A model generated the notes under the pieces. It saw only the letters and a list, made by a program, of their open reading frames with translations, was not told the DNA's origin and did no database searches. Positions 31,830 to 42,030 of a DNA stretch of 64,000 nt are shown here, piece by piece. Source of the stretch: Tricholomella constricta (taxonomy: Eukaryota; Basidiomycota; Agaricomycetes; Agaricales; Lyophyllaceae). A program made the translations under genes and the position numbers. Every line of letters begins with the position of its first letter. Position 1 is the stretch's first letter. Where the stretch lies: the NCBI GenBank assembly GCA_013368375.1, contig JAACJP010000014.1:372001-436000 (forward strand), given 5' to 3'.

Positions 31830-33047
31830 CTAAAAATCCTCTTCCGTGGCCAAGGCGGTCGGGTCGGTCGACTCGGGAGTCGGGTCAGCCGGGATCGCAT
31901 CCTTGCGTGCCAGTAGCTGCATGATCAGCTCATCCAGTTCCTCCGGCATGATGTGGCGCACGTCGAAGCGCAATGGACAGTCACGCCAGAAGTGCCCCGG
32001 TTGTTTGCACCGACGGCACTTGTCGTCGCGAACAGGGCGACCGGTGAATCGATCAATGTCCATAGGGACACCGGGAGAAAGAGCTGGCGCTCGGGGGGCA
32101 TGCGCGACATGCGTCGGAGCCGACACACGAGCAGGAGCAACTGGTTGCGCAGAAGGTCGCCAGTGGAGAGCGGGCGCGACTGGGTGCACGGGGACGAGGG
32201 CGGTCGGGCGACTAGCCGACGGGATGGTCAGAGGTGTCCGACGGTGGAAGTCCTCCTCAGTCCTCATGATGAAGTCCTGGGAGCGGGCGATCGCTAGCCG
32301 GTCCTCGATCTTGGAGTCGTTGGGCCGACCCGTGGTGATGCTTCCGAGTCGCTTCGAAAGCTTCGGGTCCATGCCCCGACGGAACTTGAGGACCAGGTGG
32401 CGACCATCCGGGTAGTCGGCCTTGACCCACAGGGCCTTGAACGAGTCTATGTACTCGTTGATGGTGCGCCCGTTCTGGAAATACGCCGTCGACTCGAGGA
32501 TGAGCGCGGCGTCGGCGACCTCGTCAAACAGGAAGAACTCCTTCTCGAAGTTCGATACGAAGTCGTCCCAGGTCGGGAACGCGCGCTTCACCAACCCGCA
32601 CTGAAAGACGCGACCGACGAAGTCAGCAGCGCGACCGTGTTGCATGAACGACAACACCCAGCTAATTCGGGCGTGGTCGTCAGTGAACTGCCCGGTGGTC
32701 AGCGAGAAGTAGAGCTGACACGCATTCCAGAAGGCACGTCCGCCCGATCGTGCGCCATCGTAGGTGGGAGGAGGCGACGGCCGAATGTGCGATCCTGATC
32801 GCGGAGGGGGAGACGTCGGCGAGGGTTGCGCCGGCGTCGCGGGGGTCGTAGATGCTGCTGGGGAGGCAGCGGAGGGGTTCCCCAAAATGAGGGTATCTAA
32901 AAGAGAGGAGATGCGGTCCAGGGTGGCCGAGTTGGAGGTTTGGGTGTGGGAGAGAGCCGATATCGTGGTTTCGAGGCTCGCCAGTCGCTCTTCTGGCGTA
33001 AGCGCAGGGGGAGACGATGGCGTGTCAAAATCACCGAATTCGGACAT
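31830..33047 (-). CDS. Gag of gypsy-B
   Basis: About 405 codons from MSEFGDFD, chosen because gypsy-C gag starts with MSEFGDM at the same place; an in-frame ATG lies 66 nt upstream. Contents: an N-terminal helical segment (EERLASLETTISALS), a Pro/Ser linker, a capsid block (SGGRAFWNACQLYFSL, AYFQNGRTINEYIDSFKALW, LKFRRGMDPKLSKRLGS) and a zinc knuckle CRRCKQPGHFWRDCP. The last codons read GAT TTT TAG where gypsy-C has GGT TTT TAA, so the slippery G-GGT-TTT seen in gypsy-C is altered here. Confidence 0.9.
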   Translation of the reverse strand: MSEFGDFDTPSSPPALTPEERLASLETTISALSHTQTSNSATLDRISSLLDTLILGNPSAASPAASTTPATPAQPSPTSPPPRSGSHIRPSPPPTYDGARSGGRAFWNACQLYFSLTTGQFTDDHARISWVLSFMQHGRAADFVGRVFQCGLVKRAFPTWDDFVSNFEKEFFLFDEVADAALILESTAYFQNGRTINEYIDSFKALWVKADYPDGRHLVLKFRRGMDPKLSKRLGSITTGRPNDSKIEDRLAIARSQDFIMRTEEDFHRRTPLTIPSASRPTALVPVHPVAPALHWRPSAQPVAPARVSAPTHVAHAPRAPALSPGVPMDIDRFTGRPVRDDKCRRCKQPGHFWRDCPLRFDVRHIMPEELDELIMQLLARKDAIPADPTPESTDPTALATEEDF

Positions 33048-33161
33048 CTCAAGACGGGGCTGGGGCGATGATCGGAGCGGGCGCGTGTTGGACGGGTTGC
33101 GTGTAGCAGACACGTGTTTCGACGCGGAAGCTTGATCGGTCGGCCTCGCCGGGTCTTAGGT

Positions 33162-33173
33162 TTAGTCTATTCT
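33162..33173 (-). other. Self-primer binding site of gypsy-B
   Basis: Element strand AGAATAGACTAA, two bases after the 5' LTR end. Its exact complement TTAGTCTATTCT lies in the LTR (33292-33303), about 30 nt downstream of a TATATAG box. Confidence 0.75.
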
Positions 33174-33175
33174 GC

Positions 33176-33644
33176 TGTTAGGGCGACCTCACGAGCAGAG
33201 CTGAGTCGTGCTGGCAGAGGGGAATCCGAAGTTATATTAAGTACAGTGAGGAATGTAAAGAGGGGCTTACCTGGCAGAGGGGAATCCGAAGAGAATAGAC
33301 TAAGGATCCCCAATGCCAGTGGGCCGACTATATACGAGTACTGTACATAATAATCAAGGAATGGTCTGCGGCGCGTGTATGGACACGTTCCCGACGCTGT
33401 CCGATCCTCGTGGCTCAGGGTACGGGCACGAGTTGGGACAGCCGACGTCGGGATGTCGGGTGGTCGGGATCGGCGTCGGGCGCGCGCAGGGAGAGATGGG
33501 AACGACAGGAAGTGTGTAAGTATATACACCGACGCTTGGGTCGGAGCGTCGGGGGTCGGGATCGCGAACGGTCGGGGGAGCGATCGCATGAGCGGGGGGA
33601 CGATTGGTGAGCGTCGGAGGGCGCGAAAGGGAGTTCCCCTAACA
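33176..33644 (-). repeat. 5' LTR of gypsy-B
   Basis: 469 bp. On the element strand it contains a TATATAG promoter box, the self-complementary start region, and two copies of a GGATTCCCCTCTGCCAG block flanking a 60-bp GT-AG stretch (33211-33270). Confidence 0.92.
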
Positions 33645-33806
33645 GTTTGCCCGGTGGGAGAATTTGACAATTATGAAGTTGGGAGAAATTGAAGTTTAAG
33701 AAGTTGAGATCTCTGACGTGCACATCCGTGCATGACGAATTGCAGGTAATAGAAGTTGGGAAATTTGACGCTGAGAAAGTTCGCGAACAAAGAGAACGGG
33801 GCTTAC

Positions 33807-34817
33807 CTCCTCGGCGACGTGAAACGCCATGTCGAAACGCGTTGGGAAGTCGTCTTTAGAGATAAAACTATTTACAGAAGGTGTGCCCGACAAAGGATCC
33901 CCCTTCGACAGGTTGCGACAGACGCGGAGCTTGGGAGGTAGCCCAGGCCCAGCATCCTGCTCTGCAACGATAAATGGAGAGCAGTAGATGGGACCACGCA
34001 TAATACGCTCAACGTCTTGAAGGGAGTACGGACCGGACATACGACCGAGGCCAATCTCGGTTGAGAGGTAATCGGCGACGGCTTCAGGGTGGATGTCGAC
34101 AGAAGGGTGGTTCTTTATGACGACCGATTTCGATAGTTTAGGAAGTGTACCGAGGGGAAAACTGTGTTTAAGGTTGGAGACCAAGAGAGGATAAGAATCT
34201 GTGAGATGGTGTTTTTCAAGGAGACGGTCGAAGGCCGAAGCATCATAAGGAGTGGATACGCGCTCAAAGAGCTCGTCGTCAATAGGAGAGGAGTTCGGAA
34301 GACGGGGACGGTAATGAATGACTGACGAGAAATCTTGGTATGTGAGCCGGACCTCAGGCTTGTATAAAGCCGTCAAAGGTCCGATCACATCCGGGGCTAT
34401 GCTCAAAGGCTGCATGTTGGGCACCACAGAGCGAGCAGACATGGAGAGCGTCGGTTCCGTGGCGGTTGTCGCAGAACTTGTTGAGGTTGTAGAATATGCA
34501 TATCCTTTTTGAGGTTCCTCCTTTGTGGGGCTTCGCGGTCCAGATAGTATTGTCTCGGAGGCGCGCGAAGAACGGCTTCCCATCTTCGAACGTTGTGAGA
34601 GAAGTGGGGTGGTCCCGAAAGGAGTGTCCTTTTGCGCAAATGAGACACTGAGGCGCTCGCGTGGGCCCAGTCCGAAAGGACTGACGACCGCGCGCCGAAG
34701 GAGGAGACGTCTCGTTGCGTTGGAAGCGAGGGGTTTTGTTCGGGTAGGTTTGTTCTGAATCTGTGTAACGCTTATAGGAGGACGAGGTGGTACGCCGCTC
34801 ACGCTCAAGATCTCCAA
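33807..34817 (-). CDS. YR element pol, first exon (RT N-terminal part)
   Basis: Frame overlapping the 3' part of gag and ending at a splice donor GAG/GTAAG at 33806. The domain-bearing part holds LGRMSGPYSLQDVERIMRGP, CSPFIVAEQ, LRVCRNLSKGD and DDFPTRFDMAFHVAEE, the N-terminal RT blocks of DIRS-type elements. Joining to the acceptor at 28556 continues the RT reading frame, so gypsy-B lies inside an intron that was about 240 bp before the insertion. The initial codons overlapping gag are probably not the true start; an additional splice or frameshift from gag is likely. Confidence 0.75.
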
Positions 34818-35838
34818 GGCGAATCCTCAACAAAACTTCCGACGCATACACATCCCAATCAAACAATACGCCCTTCAAGATATCCCTTCGTGCCTTGAGT
34901 TCGAAAGAGTACCAGTCCGGATATGTGACTTCGAAATTGTCCAGTTGGGTGAAGAAGTCGCGATGTTTTTTGTATTCGGTGACGTAAGAAGCAACAGGTT
35001 CCGGAGAGACGGATGTTGGCGTCTGCGTGCCAAGTGTCGAGACCGTGGGTGCCGGATTACACAGTAACTCGAGGGAAAGGAGGAGGTTGTTAGAGGCCTC
35101 GACGAAACGGAAAGGAGTAAGACAATTGTGGGACTCATCTGAGCCCCAGAGGGATATCATTCTAGGCATATCGAGTAGTTGCACCTTCTCGGAAGAATCT
35201 TCATCGGCCCAGGGACGCAATAACTTGAAATGAACCTCTTGAGGAGAGTAGTTAACTACTTCGAGACGCTCGTTCGTGAAGAAGTTAAGTGGCGGGCACA
35301 TCTTGTTCTTGATGCATAATAGGTAAGTTGTCGGGATAGTGATGCGATCGCGGCGGGCAGGGATCCGCTTCACCGGATCAACGAGCTGCATACTCCCGAG
35401 CAGTCTAGTCCGCATCTTTGTCTCGGCCTCCTTTTCCTTTTCCTTGTCGGCCTGTCTGTCCGCTTCAGCTGTCTTCTTGTTTCGAGCACGTTCACCTTCG
35501 ATGAAACGGACGAGAGCCACAGGCAGCGGGCTCAACGTGGAACATAAGATCTCGCTGTTAATGAACTCTTGGAATTCCTCATCCGTGAACCCATAGACGC
35601 GACGTAAAGGGGGCCCAATGTCCAAATTCGCTGGACGTGGGCAAGGCGTCTCCTTGACCGTAATGGTTTTAAAGATACTGTCGTTGTTAAACCTTTCGAT
35701 TTCAACATTGCGTCTGACGCATGTCTGCAGAGGTATCTCCGGCATAGAAAGCGCATCAGGCACGACGAGATGTGCGTCGAAGTCGAAGTCTTCAGGAATT
35801 GGGCCGGGAATCCCGGCGTTGGGCAGCTGAGCGGACAT
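34354..35838 (-). CDS. YR element gag-like protein
   Basis: 494 codons starting 7 bp inside repeat A1 (MSAQLPNAGIPGPIPEDFDF). Mostly soluble: a helical central domain, a charged EKEKEAETK stretch near residue 145, and a C-terminal cysteine/histidine-rich region (CLICAKGHSFRDH, CIFYNLNKFCDNRHG, CSLCGAQHAAFEHSPGC) that should bind zinc and nucleic acid. Position first in the element and the zinc-binding C-terminus match the gag of DIRS-order elements. No catalytic motif. Confidence 0.8.
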   Translation of the reverse strand: MSAQLPNAGIPGPIPEDFDFDAHLVVPDALSMPEIPLQTCVRRNVEIERFNNDSIFKTITVKETPCPRPANLDIGPPLRRVYGFTDEEFQEFINSEILCSTLSPLPVALVRFIEGERARNKKTAEADRQADKEKEKEAETKMRTRLLGSMQLVDPVKRIPARRDRITIPTTYLLCIKNKMCPPLNFFTNERLEVVNYSPQEVHFKLLRPWADEDSSEKVQLLDMPRMISLWGSDESHNCLTPFRFVEASNNLLLSLELLCNPAPTVSTLGTQTPTSVSPEPVASYVTEYKKHRDFFTQLDNFEVTYPDWYSFELKARRDILKGVLFDWDVYASEVLLRIRLGDLERERRTTSSSYKRYTDSEQTYPNKTPRFQRNETSPPSARGRQSFRTGPTRAPQCLICAKGHSFRDHPTSLTTFEDGKPFFARLRDNTIWTAKPHKGGTSKRICIFYNLNKFCDNRHGTDALHVCSLCGAQHAAFEHSPGCDRTFDGFIQA

Positions 35839-35844
35839 GATATT

Positions 35845-36017
35845 TGAACAAAAATTTAAGGATGGGTGAACGTGCGAGAGAAATATGTCTCAAAGGACGT
35901 GAAGTCCCGAAATAAATTCGCAAGATAAAATAAACGAAAGGAAACAATTCCGTATATGCGTCGCCTTATCTAAGCTGAGGCTAGCCGTGCGCAGGCTTAC
36001 ATAGCCTTAGCGATCGA
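35845..36017 (-). repeat. Split direct repeat A1 (5' end of YR element)
   Basis: 173 bp, one difference from A2. Marks the outer right end of the nested complex; host sequence resumes at CACGTTATG. Confidence 0.85.
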
Positions 36018-38865
36018 CACGTTATGATGTGACCGGTGTACCAAGGTCAGAATTTTCGTTGATAACAGATTTATCGACAGATTTCCTCCATTGCCCGCTT
36101 GCTCTCCTGATATTGATCTTCAAAGTTGCTACAATACATGTGTTGATCCTAATTGATGATTCTATACCATTCTTTTCAATATTCAGCTTAAAACTCAATT
36201 TTCCGACGACCATCTATATTTGGGTGTACCAAGGACCGGCAAATGACTGTAGGTCTTTTCCCTTTTTACGCTAGGCATCGCAGATAACCTTCCTTTTTCC
36301 GGATATATATATAGTCGTGCATTAGCAGGATGGGTTGGTAATTCTCACACCACTCTTCCACGGGTACGGGCCGAATCTGTGGACAACTGGCACGGCGCGG
36401 GCTGGATCCCCAGTATCATTGCATTTATTCTTATACCTAGCCTTGGCGGTAAACATCTTTAAACAGGGATGCGTCCATCGTACCCTCCTCCATCCGAATC
36501 AGCGTCGACAGTTCTCATTTTCACAATCTTCATTGCATAAAACACCATCAGCTGGTGTACCATGACCCTGTACCACAAAGCGTCAAGGTGATTTGGGGAC
36601 CTATTTATATTACAGCAACGCGGATCCCTCCTTCCCCAGAAGCCACCCTGAGAATCTTCTCGATACTACAGTTGCGGACAACCAAACACGACAATTTGGG
36701 TATCTCCTGATTGACATTATTTGGGGACAAACAGACTTCAGATTTGGATTCAGCTTGTCGAAAGACGTCGGAAAACAACCTTCCGAAGTTTTTCCCACGA
36801 GGTTTTGGGTTGGCAAAAAGTTTGAGGTGATTTTATGAATATTGTATACCTCTTCGGAGCTCTGGGGGGGGAGAAAACCTTACCTATCCAGCATAATTGA
36901 TACCTGTGAGAAATTATCCTCACCCCTAGGTAAAATTGGACTAGGAATAATATATATCGAGGCCTAGAGAGCCATCAGTTGGAATATAATCCATGATATT
37001 TGCACATGCTGACCCTTCCGAACTCCGCTTGGCCGAGGTGCCGAAGGCCGATCCTTCCTTATTTGGAAAATTTTCTGACGGTCAGTTCTTTACAGATTCA
37101 TGACCAGCTCGTCGAAAGGAGTCGATTGCGCATATTTTCATATTTGTAGCGTTACTTTTGGGGGTGGCCAAAATTTTGGGTCATTTTCTCAAAATTTTGG
37201 AAATCGGGAAATCGGCTCGTTGATTCCTGTTCGTATGATCCTAAAGTACACGTTTTCACAGTTTTGAAGATAATATGATGATTTCTCAGGGCCTCATAAT
37301 TAGGTCATTATTTTTGTCATGTTTGGCTGTCCGCAACTGTATTCCTATCTCGGGGGGCTTCTTCTGCTCCGGCACGGGTCGGAACTTCCTCCACATGTCC
37401 AACGTCCTAGATCGCGACTTGCTCTTATTTTTATTGTCATCTTCAGGCATCCCTTCCCCACTCGCACTTGCTCGTGCTTTGTTCGTCATCGAGCGTCTTT
37501 GCAGCGGTAGTTCAATATGGTACAATCACAGATTATGTGAGTTCTCGGAATCCAAACGTGTATGGATGGGATCACTGATATGGCCTTGTCGACATTTCGC
37601 GGGGCTGGGGTCACCCATAATGAAGTAAGCACTGGCCAACTAGCTTTAAATTTTGACGCAGGGGCTGACTTCGTATTTGCTCACACAGTTTCTTGGAAAG
37701 GTCCAGGAGATACCGCTGAGTGGGCAAACTATCCAATGGTATGTCATTCCCTCAAAGTTCTAATTCGAATCGGTAATGATTTTTAACTACAGAGGCGGAC
37801 GTGTGTATGGTAATCAAACCTCGGTTTCTTCTAATCAAAAGCTGAGGACTTACGCGAGGTTCTTGAAGACCATGCTCATCCTTTAGTAGATGACGAGCTT
37901 GAGATCACCTGAAACCTGTATTTGAGCAGGGAGAATTCGTGGAGCCATATTCAAGCCTGACAACGGAGCCAGCAGTTTTCATGGTGGAGGAGCAGGATTC
38001 CATGGATTCGAGAAGACGGCTTGGGCTAGGCAACGGCCGCGGCTGCGGCCCCATTCGAGTGCCTCGCCTCCGAGGCCGCCTTCTGAGGGTACTCGGCATG
38101 GAGTTCGTGGACGAACGACGCATTAGAGCTGTTGCTGGCGGTAGGATGAGGGGCATTAGTAGAGCAAGATGGGAGGGCGTGGAGAACGACTGACCTCCGG
38201 GGGTGATAGCCATTCCATCTGTACGGCTCGAGATGGGTTTGGAGCGCTTTGGACCTGGAAGCTCTCCCGGTTATCGCTGGATGATATCATGGTACTCAGT
38301 ACAGGCGACCTGCTCGTTTGTAAAGAGGCCGTGGTATTTGGGCGCGAGGAGTTGCCACTTGAATTTTGGACTTCCTTGTACCAAAGTTGCTCACCTATTG
38401 ATCTGGATGGGCTTCGTGTCATTCTGGTGATAGCTAGTGGATGGGGTAAGTGGCCTACGGATCCTCATCTGTTATAGAGAGTTGTAATAGAAGGATTTAT
38501 GAAACGTTGCGCGTGAAGGGAGGTTTCATGCATTGCCGGCAATCCTTCGAGTCCTCCCTCGTACTTGTCTGAATCAAGATCATGTAGGAACACACCTCTC
38601 CATCGGGCCTTCGCCAACGGTTCAATCTGTGCGGTTTTCCGCTCATTCCTTACCCGTCAAGAGCGCGCAGCAAAATTCCTCGTTTCCATTGAGAAGTTAG
38701 AATTCTTCATAAGCATCGGCACTACTGTGTTGAAGGGATGGATGGATGGATGTATTTCCCGCAGCGGTTGAGGTCGCCATCCACGATCAATTCGAGCGTG
38801 ACTAGTTTTCAAGTTTCACTAATCAGTACTTCAGTTGTGGCAGCCTTCGACACTCAACTTGAAAC
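36018..38865. other. Low-information region, gene remnants possible
   Basis: No confident gene. Two weak signals: plus-strand pieces around 37580-37736 with plausible GT-AG introns (STFRGAGVTHNE, then FVFAHTVSWKGPGD) that look protein-like but unrecognised; and a minus-strand stretch at 38156-38422 reading FKWQLLAPKYHGLFTNEQVA before an in-frame stop, probably a gene remnant. A 27-bp word at 36225-36251 recurs inverted at 8687-8713. Confidence 0.35.
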
Positions 38866-39615
38866 ATGCCCTTCGACAACCCAACTCGCACTCTTCTGCA
38901 GCTTTACGCCACAAACCTGCCCTCCAATGAAAGTCTCTGGTACGGGCCGTGGAATAGTATCCTCACAACCCTCTTTCCCGCCACCCAAGGCTACATGGTC
39001 GCTCCTGAACGTCTCTCTGTAATTGACAATCCCGAAAATCCCACTTCTGACTTCATCATCAAGGTGATGAAGGTGTCCATGGCTCCTATCACCCTTCGAT
39101 GTGTTCTTATCTTCAAAATCAGAACCTCCCAGCACTGGGAATCTGAAATTCCGGTTCTTCAACGTCAGCTCAACAAGCACACTCGCATTGCTTTTCGCGA
39201 CACCGCACACTCGAAGGTATACTGGATTGGAGCTATTGGCCCACATTGGAGGTACGGTGAGAAGGAGTGTGGCAGACGAGAGCTGCGACCCCTCATCGAT
39301 TGGCATCACACCATGCATGACCAAGCCTCGTTTGACGACCTTCAAACCTTAGCTCATCTCGTCGCAGCTCTCCAGTCAGTTTTTTTATTTAGCCGTTGTT
39401 GGTTCAGTGTTCATCGCTGCTGTTCCGTTGCACAGGTGATTCATTTTGGTGTGTCTTTCAGTGGGGAGTTCTATGGGTGTGGGAGTTGGGTTGCTGCACG
39501 GCAGAGGGGCGAAATGCAAGGCAAACCTCAGCATGCTTGGTCGGACTGTCCGGGTTCTGTAGTTACAATAATTTACGTAAATGTTTGTGTTTTAATGGAC
39601 TTTTTGGTGTTGTGA
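38866..39615 (+). CDS. Paralogue of the gene at 42341-48344; possible inactive PD-(D/E)XK-like protein
   Basis: Open from MPFDNPTRTLLQLYATNLPS. The first about 168 codons align throughout with the minus-strand gene split by copia-2: WYGPWNSILTTLFPATQGY, LQRQLNKHTRIAF, VYWIGAIGPHWRYG, PLIDWHHTMHDQASFDDLQT. Where the relative ends VAAL-TAG, this copy has CAG and reads on about 80 codons, so the tail may be an intron or stop loss. The block that reads VEIKNSRHW in the relative is FKIRTSQHW here, losing the candidate catalytic Glu and Lys. A GGATGG-rich ATTTCCCGCAGCGG word occurs on both sides (38745-38765, 39628-39648). Family function unknown to me. Confidence 0.6.
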   Translation: MPFDNPTRTLLQLYATNLPSNESLWYGPWNSILTTLFPATQGYMVAPERLSVIDNPENPTSDFIIKVMKVSMAPITLRCVLIFKIRTSQHWESEIPVLQRQLNKHTRIAFRDTAHSKVYWIGAIGPHWRYGEKECGRRELRPLIDWHHTMHDQASFDDLQTLAHLVAALQSVFLFSRCWFSVHRCCSVAQVIHFGVSFSGEFYGCGSWVAARQRGEMQGKPQHAWSDCPGSVVTIIYVNVCVLMDFLVL

Positions 39616-40355
39616 TGCATCAATGGATGGATATATTTCCCGCAGCGGCCCCGAAAAAGATAAAACATTCAGGTTCTCATGTTTTGCTTTTGTTTGGCTT
39701 TTGTCCGCCTTCATCGCTTTGCATTTCAGAGAAGAGGACGCGAGCAACAAACACAGCTAGAAGACTCTTCGTTCTTCAGCTTCAGTGCTCGAGTCTAGGC
39801 AGAGCAATTCCGAGGCAAAGCCTAAGTACGGCGAAGAGGGGTCATAGCCGGAGATTGTGTGTTCAATGATGAGAAACATTAAAATCTTCTGAGCTGGTGT
39901 ATCGACCCTACACCATGACTCTCAAGCATCTAAGTGGATTGGCCTATACTTTGGAACCTAAATCTTCAACGGTGGCAAGAACATCGGAGGAGATCTCATC
40001 GCTGCCTTCCTATCTCCAGCGGCAGGTTTTGGAAAGTTCCTGGTGACTCATCCTACTCTCTATCCCCTGAGCCCTTGGCGCTCCTCAGCATATGCTCCTA
40101 CGATGCACGACTTCGGTGTTGAACATTGCAAGCACACTGGAAAACTCACACTTTCGAAAGGCTGGGCCCTGTTCTTCTTGTCTAGCACGAGCTTCTTGTC
40201 TATCGCACCCATTTTCGCTCGAGTGCCGCGATAGCGCTCCTTGGTCAGTCATGAGAACCTGTGTACTACTTCTCCATGTGTCGTGCCGTCCAACGTAGTC
40301 GACAGCCCTGCTCATGACCCGAACATGACACACAGAACATATACATATAACCACA
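39616..40355. other. Intergenic, no gene seen
   Basis: No supportable ORF. Lies between the paralogue and the 3' end of the SEH1-like pseudogene. Confidence 0.4.
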
Positions 40356-42030
40356 TCACACTTCCATATTAACATCCTTGCTCTCCATCTCTTCGGCTTG
40401 CTCAACATCAAGGCTCCCTGCGGGCCGCCACACATTCCCTGTTGTCGCCTTCCACAAACGGATGCGGCCATCGTTCCCTGCAGACGAAAGCACCCTGCTA
40501 CCAGACGCCACCAGAACCAGCCTTGCAGTCTTTTCACATGGAAAAAAAATAAAAAATAAAAATAAAAACAACCCGGTGATATTCCACTCAACCCTCCCAT
40601 CAGCCGACCTGCACATGTACATCGTCAATCAGGGTTCTCAAAAGCAGTGAAACAAACATGGGGCCTCTTTACCTATGTGCCACAACACTCGCCATCCACT
40701 TGCCCTCCTCCTCCTCTTCTTCGCGGTCCAGGCCATTTCCCAGCTTGACGCGCCAAATCCGCACGCGGCTGTCCCAATGAGATCGTACGAGCGCCCGCAC
40801 GAAGGCGCCCACGCAACGGACGTGATGGCAAACGCCAGCGGTGCAGCCATCGCATGGTCCGCATCTGTGGCCTGTGCCTCTGGCGCGGAAGAGGCTTGCG
40901 CCGCCTCCGGGGTGGGTGCAGGGTCGAGCGTAAGGACGGCGGTGGGGCACCGGGAGGGCGAAAGCTGTATTACCTACCAAAACTTTTCGTCAACACCGTG
41001 GTACTTATTTTTCTCGTTTGTGTTTTTTGTTTGAGGCTGGAGAGAGGGACGTACTTTTACGATGCCGTTGACTCTGCATCCAACGGCGATGAGCTCGCCC
41101 CAGTAGCGGTCTTTGCACCAGGAGATGCACCAGCCGCCGTTGGCTTTGCGGTTCCCGGTCCCTGAGCGTGTCGGGGCCTGCGGAGCCCCTGATATGTTTT
41201 GTTGGATACCTTGTTGGAGGGCTTGCGTGATGAGGGAGGCCGAGGGCACGTCGAGAGTGGCATTGGTCTGAGTCGGCGTGGCGAGAGCGACGGTGTGTGA
41301 GCGGGAGTGGGCCGATGGAGGCGCGAAAGATGGTAGACTCTGTACGTCAAGTTCCTCAGAGAGCTGCCAGGTGGTGAGCGAGGGTTGTTCAAGGCATTCG
41401 TATATCCGCAACTGGTTGTCGGACGCAATCGTTGCCTGCGGGAGGCAATGATGGGTTGAATGAACACTCCAAGAAAGAACAAATCACGCGTCAACTCACA
41501 AATTTAAGCCCAAAGTGGTATGGTGCGAATTCAACCGCTCCGACGGTACCCCTTGCATCCGTCAGGACCGCTCTCTCGACCCAGCGTGAATTGGACGGCT
41601 GCAACTGCGATGAACTCCCGCTCCCGTTCAGCTGCTGCGATGAATCGGGCTGTCCCAACGGCGGGACCTGCTCCCACACCTTCACCGTACGATCAAACGA
41701 AGACAACACTATAATCGAGCCAAGTTCGGGGTGCGCCCAGCTCATTCTCAACACAGGCGCATCATGGGCCTGGACTTCCGCTGAGCAGCTGCTGGATGAT
41801 ATTGTTTCCCTGTTAAATGTGCACCTTCCAATCATCCTCAATTGCCCAAGTCCCATTATTTTCGTGCAAATGCCACACTTATATCCTGATGCACAAGATG
41901 ATATCAGGAATCTGCCAAAGACGACGGAATTTGTGTACCATTGATCCAGGCTGTAAGTGGCGAGGCGAAGACCATAGAAGTCCTAAGGCGCGTCAGTTAC
42001 AAGATCATTATGGGCATTTTGGATAAGGCC
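40356..42030 (-). pseudogene. SEH1: Degenerate SEH1-like nucleoporin (WD40 repeats)
   Basis: Ordered exons match the WD40 propeller protein SEH1 of the nuclear pore Y-complex and the SEA/GATOR2 complex: NAHNDLVTD and DFYGLRLATYSLDQ (about 42020-41950), NGTWAIEDDWK, AHDAPVLRMSWAHPELG, FDRTVKVWEQVP, GAVEFAPYHFGLK, ATIASDNQLRIYECLEQPSL, WCISWCKDRYWGELIAVG, FAITSVAWAPSCGRSYDLI, DSRVRIWRVKLG and, at the stop, SSAGNDGRIRLWKATTGNVW. Lesions: TAG between ASP-rich first repeat and DFYG (about 41975), TAA replacing Lys of the IKVW block, and a frame break between SYDLI and DSRVRIW near 40775. The initiating exon was not found. An essential-type gene this damaged implies another, functional copy elsewhere. 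Confidence 0.75.

Larger units (their letters stand above)
28642..33644 (-). mobile_element. Ty3/gypsy retrotransposon gypsy-B, 3'-deleted
   Basis: Minus-strand element with a full 5' LTR at 33176-33644, a 163-bp terminal remnant of the 3' LTR at 28642-28804, and TSD GTTTG (28637-28641, 33645-33649). Gag and pol are open, but the integrase breaks off after its first catalytic Asp and is joined directly to the LTR remnant. One deletion therefore removed the rest of pol, the 3' region and most of the 3' LTR. Because the TSD is intact, the deletion is internal. It sits in a probable intron of the YR element RT gene. It is related to gypsy-C. Confidence 0.93.
14747..36017 (-). mobile_element. Ngaro/PAT-like tyrosine-recombinase (DIRS order) retroelement, nested host of two insertions
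   Basis: Minus-strand element delimited by four 173-bp repeats in the order A1 (35845-36017), genes, B1 (15121-15293), A2 (14948-15120), B2 (14747-14919). This split-direct-repeat layout is known for Ngaro and PAT elements. Genes in order: gag (35838 to 34354), RT-RNase H (34817 to 33807, then 28555 to about 27150) and tyrosine recombinase (16411 to 15416). No methyltransferase domain was seen, which favours Ngaro. No target duplication is visible, as expected for recombinase integration. Removing gypsy-A, gypsy-B and one copy of each TSD leaves about 5.87 kb, a normal size. At least one in-frame stop in RNase H suggests it is inactive. Confidence 0.88.
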
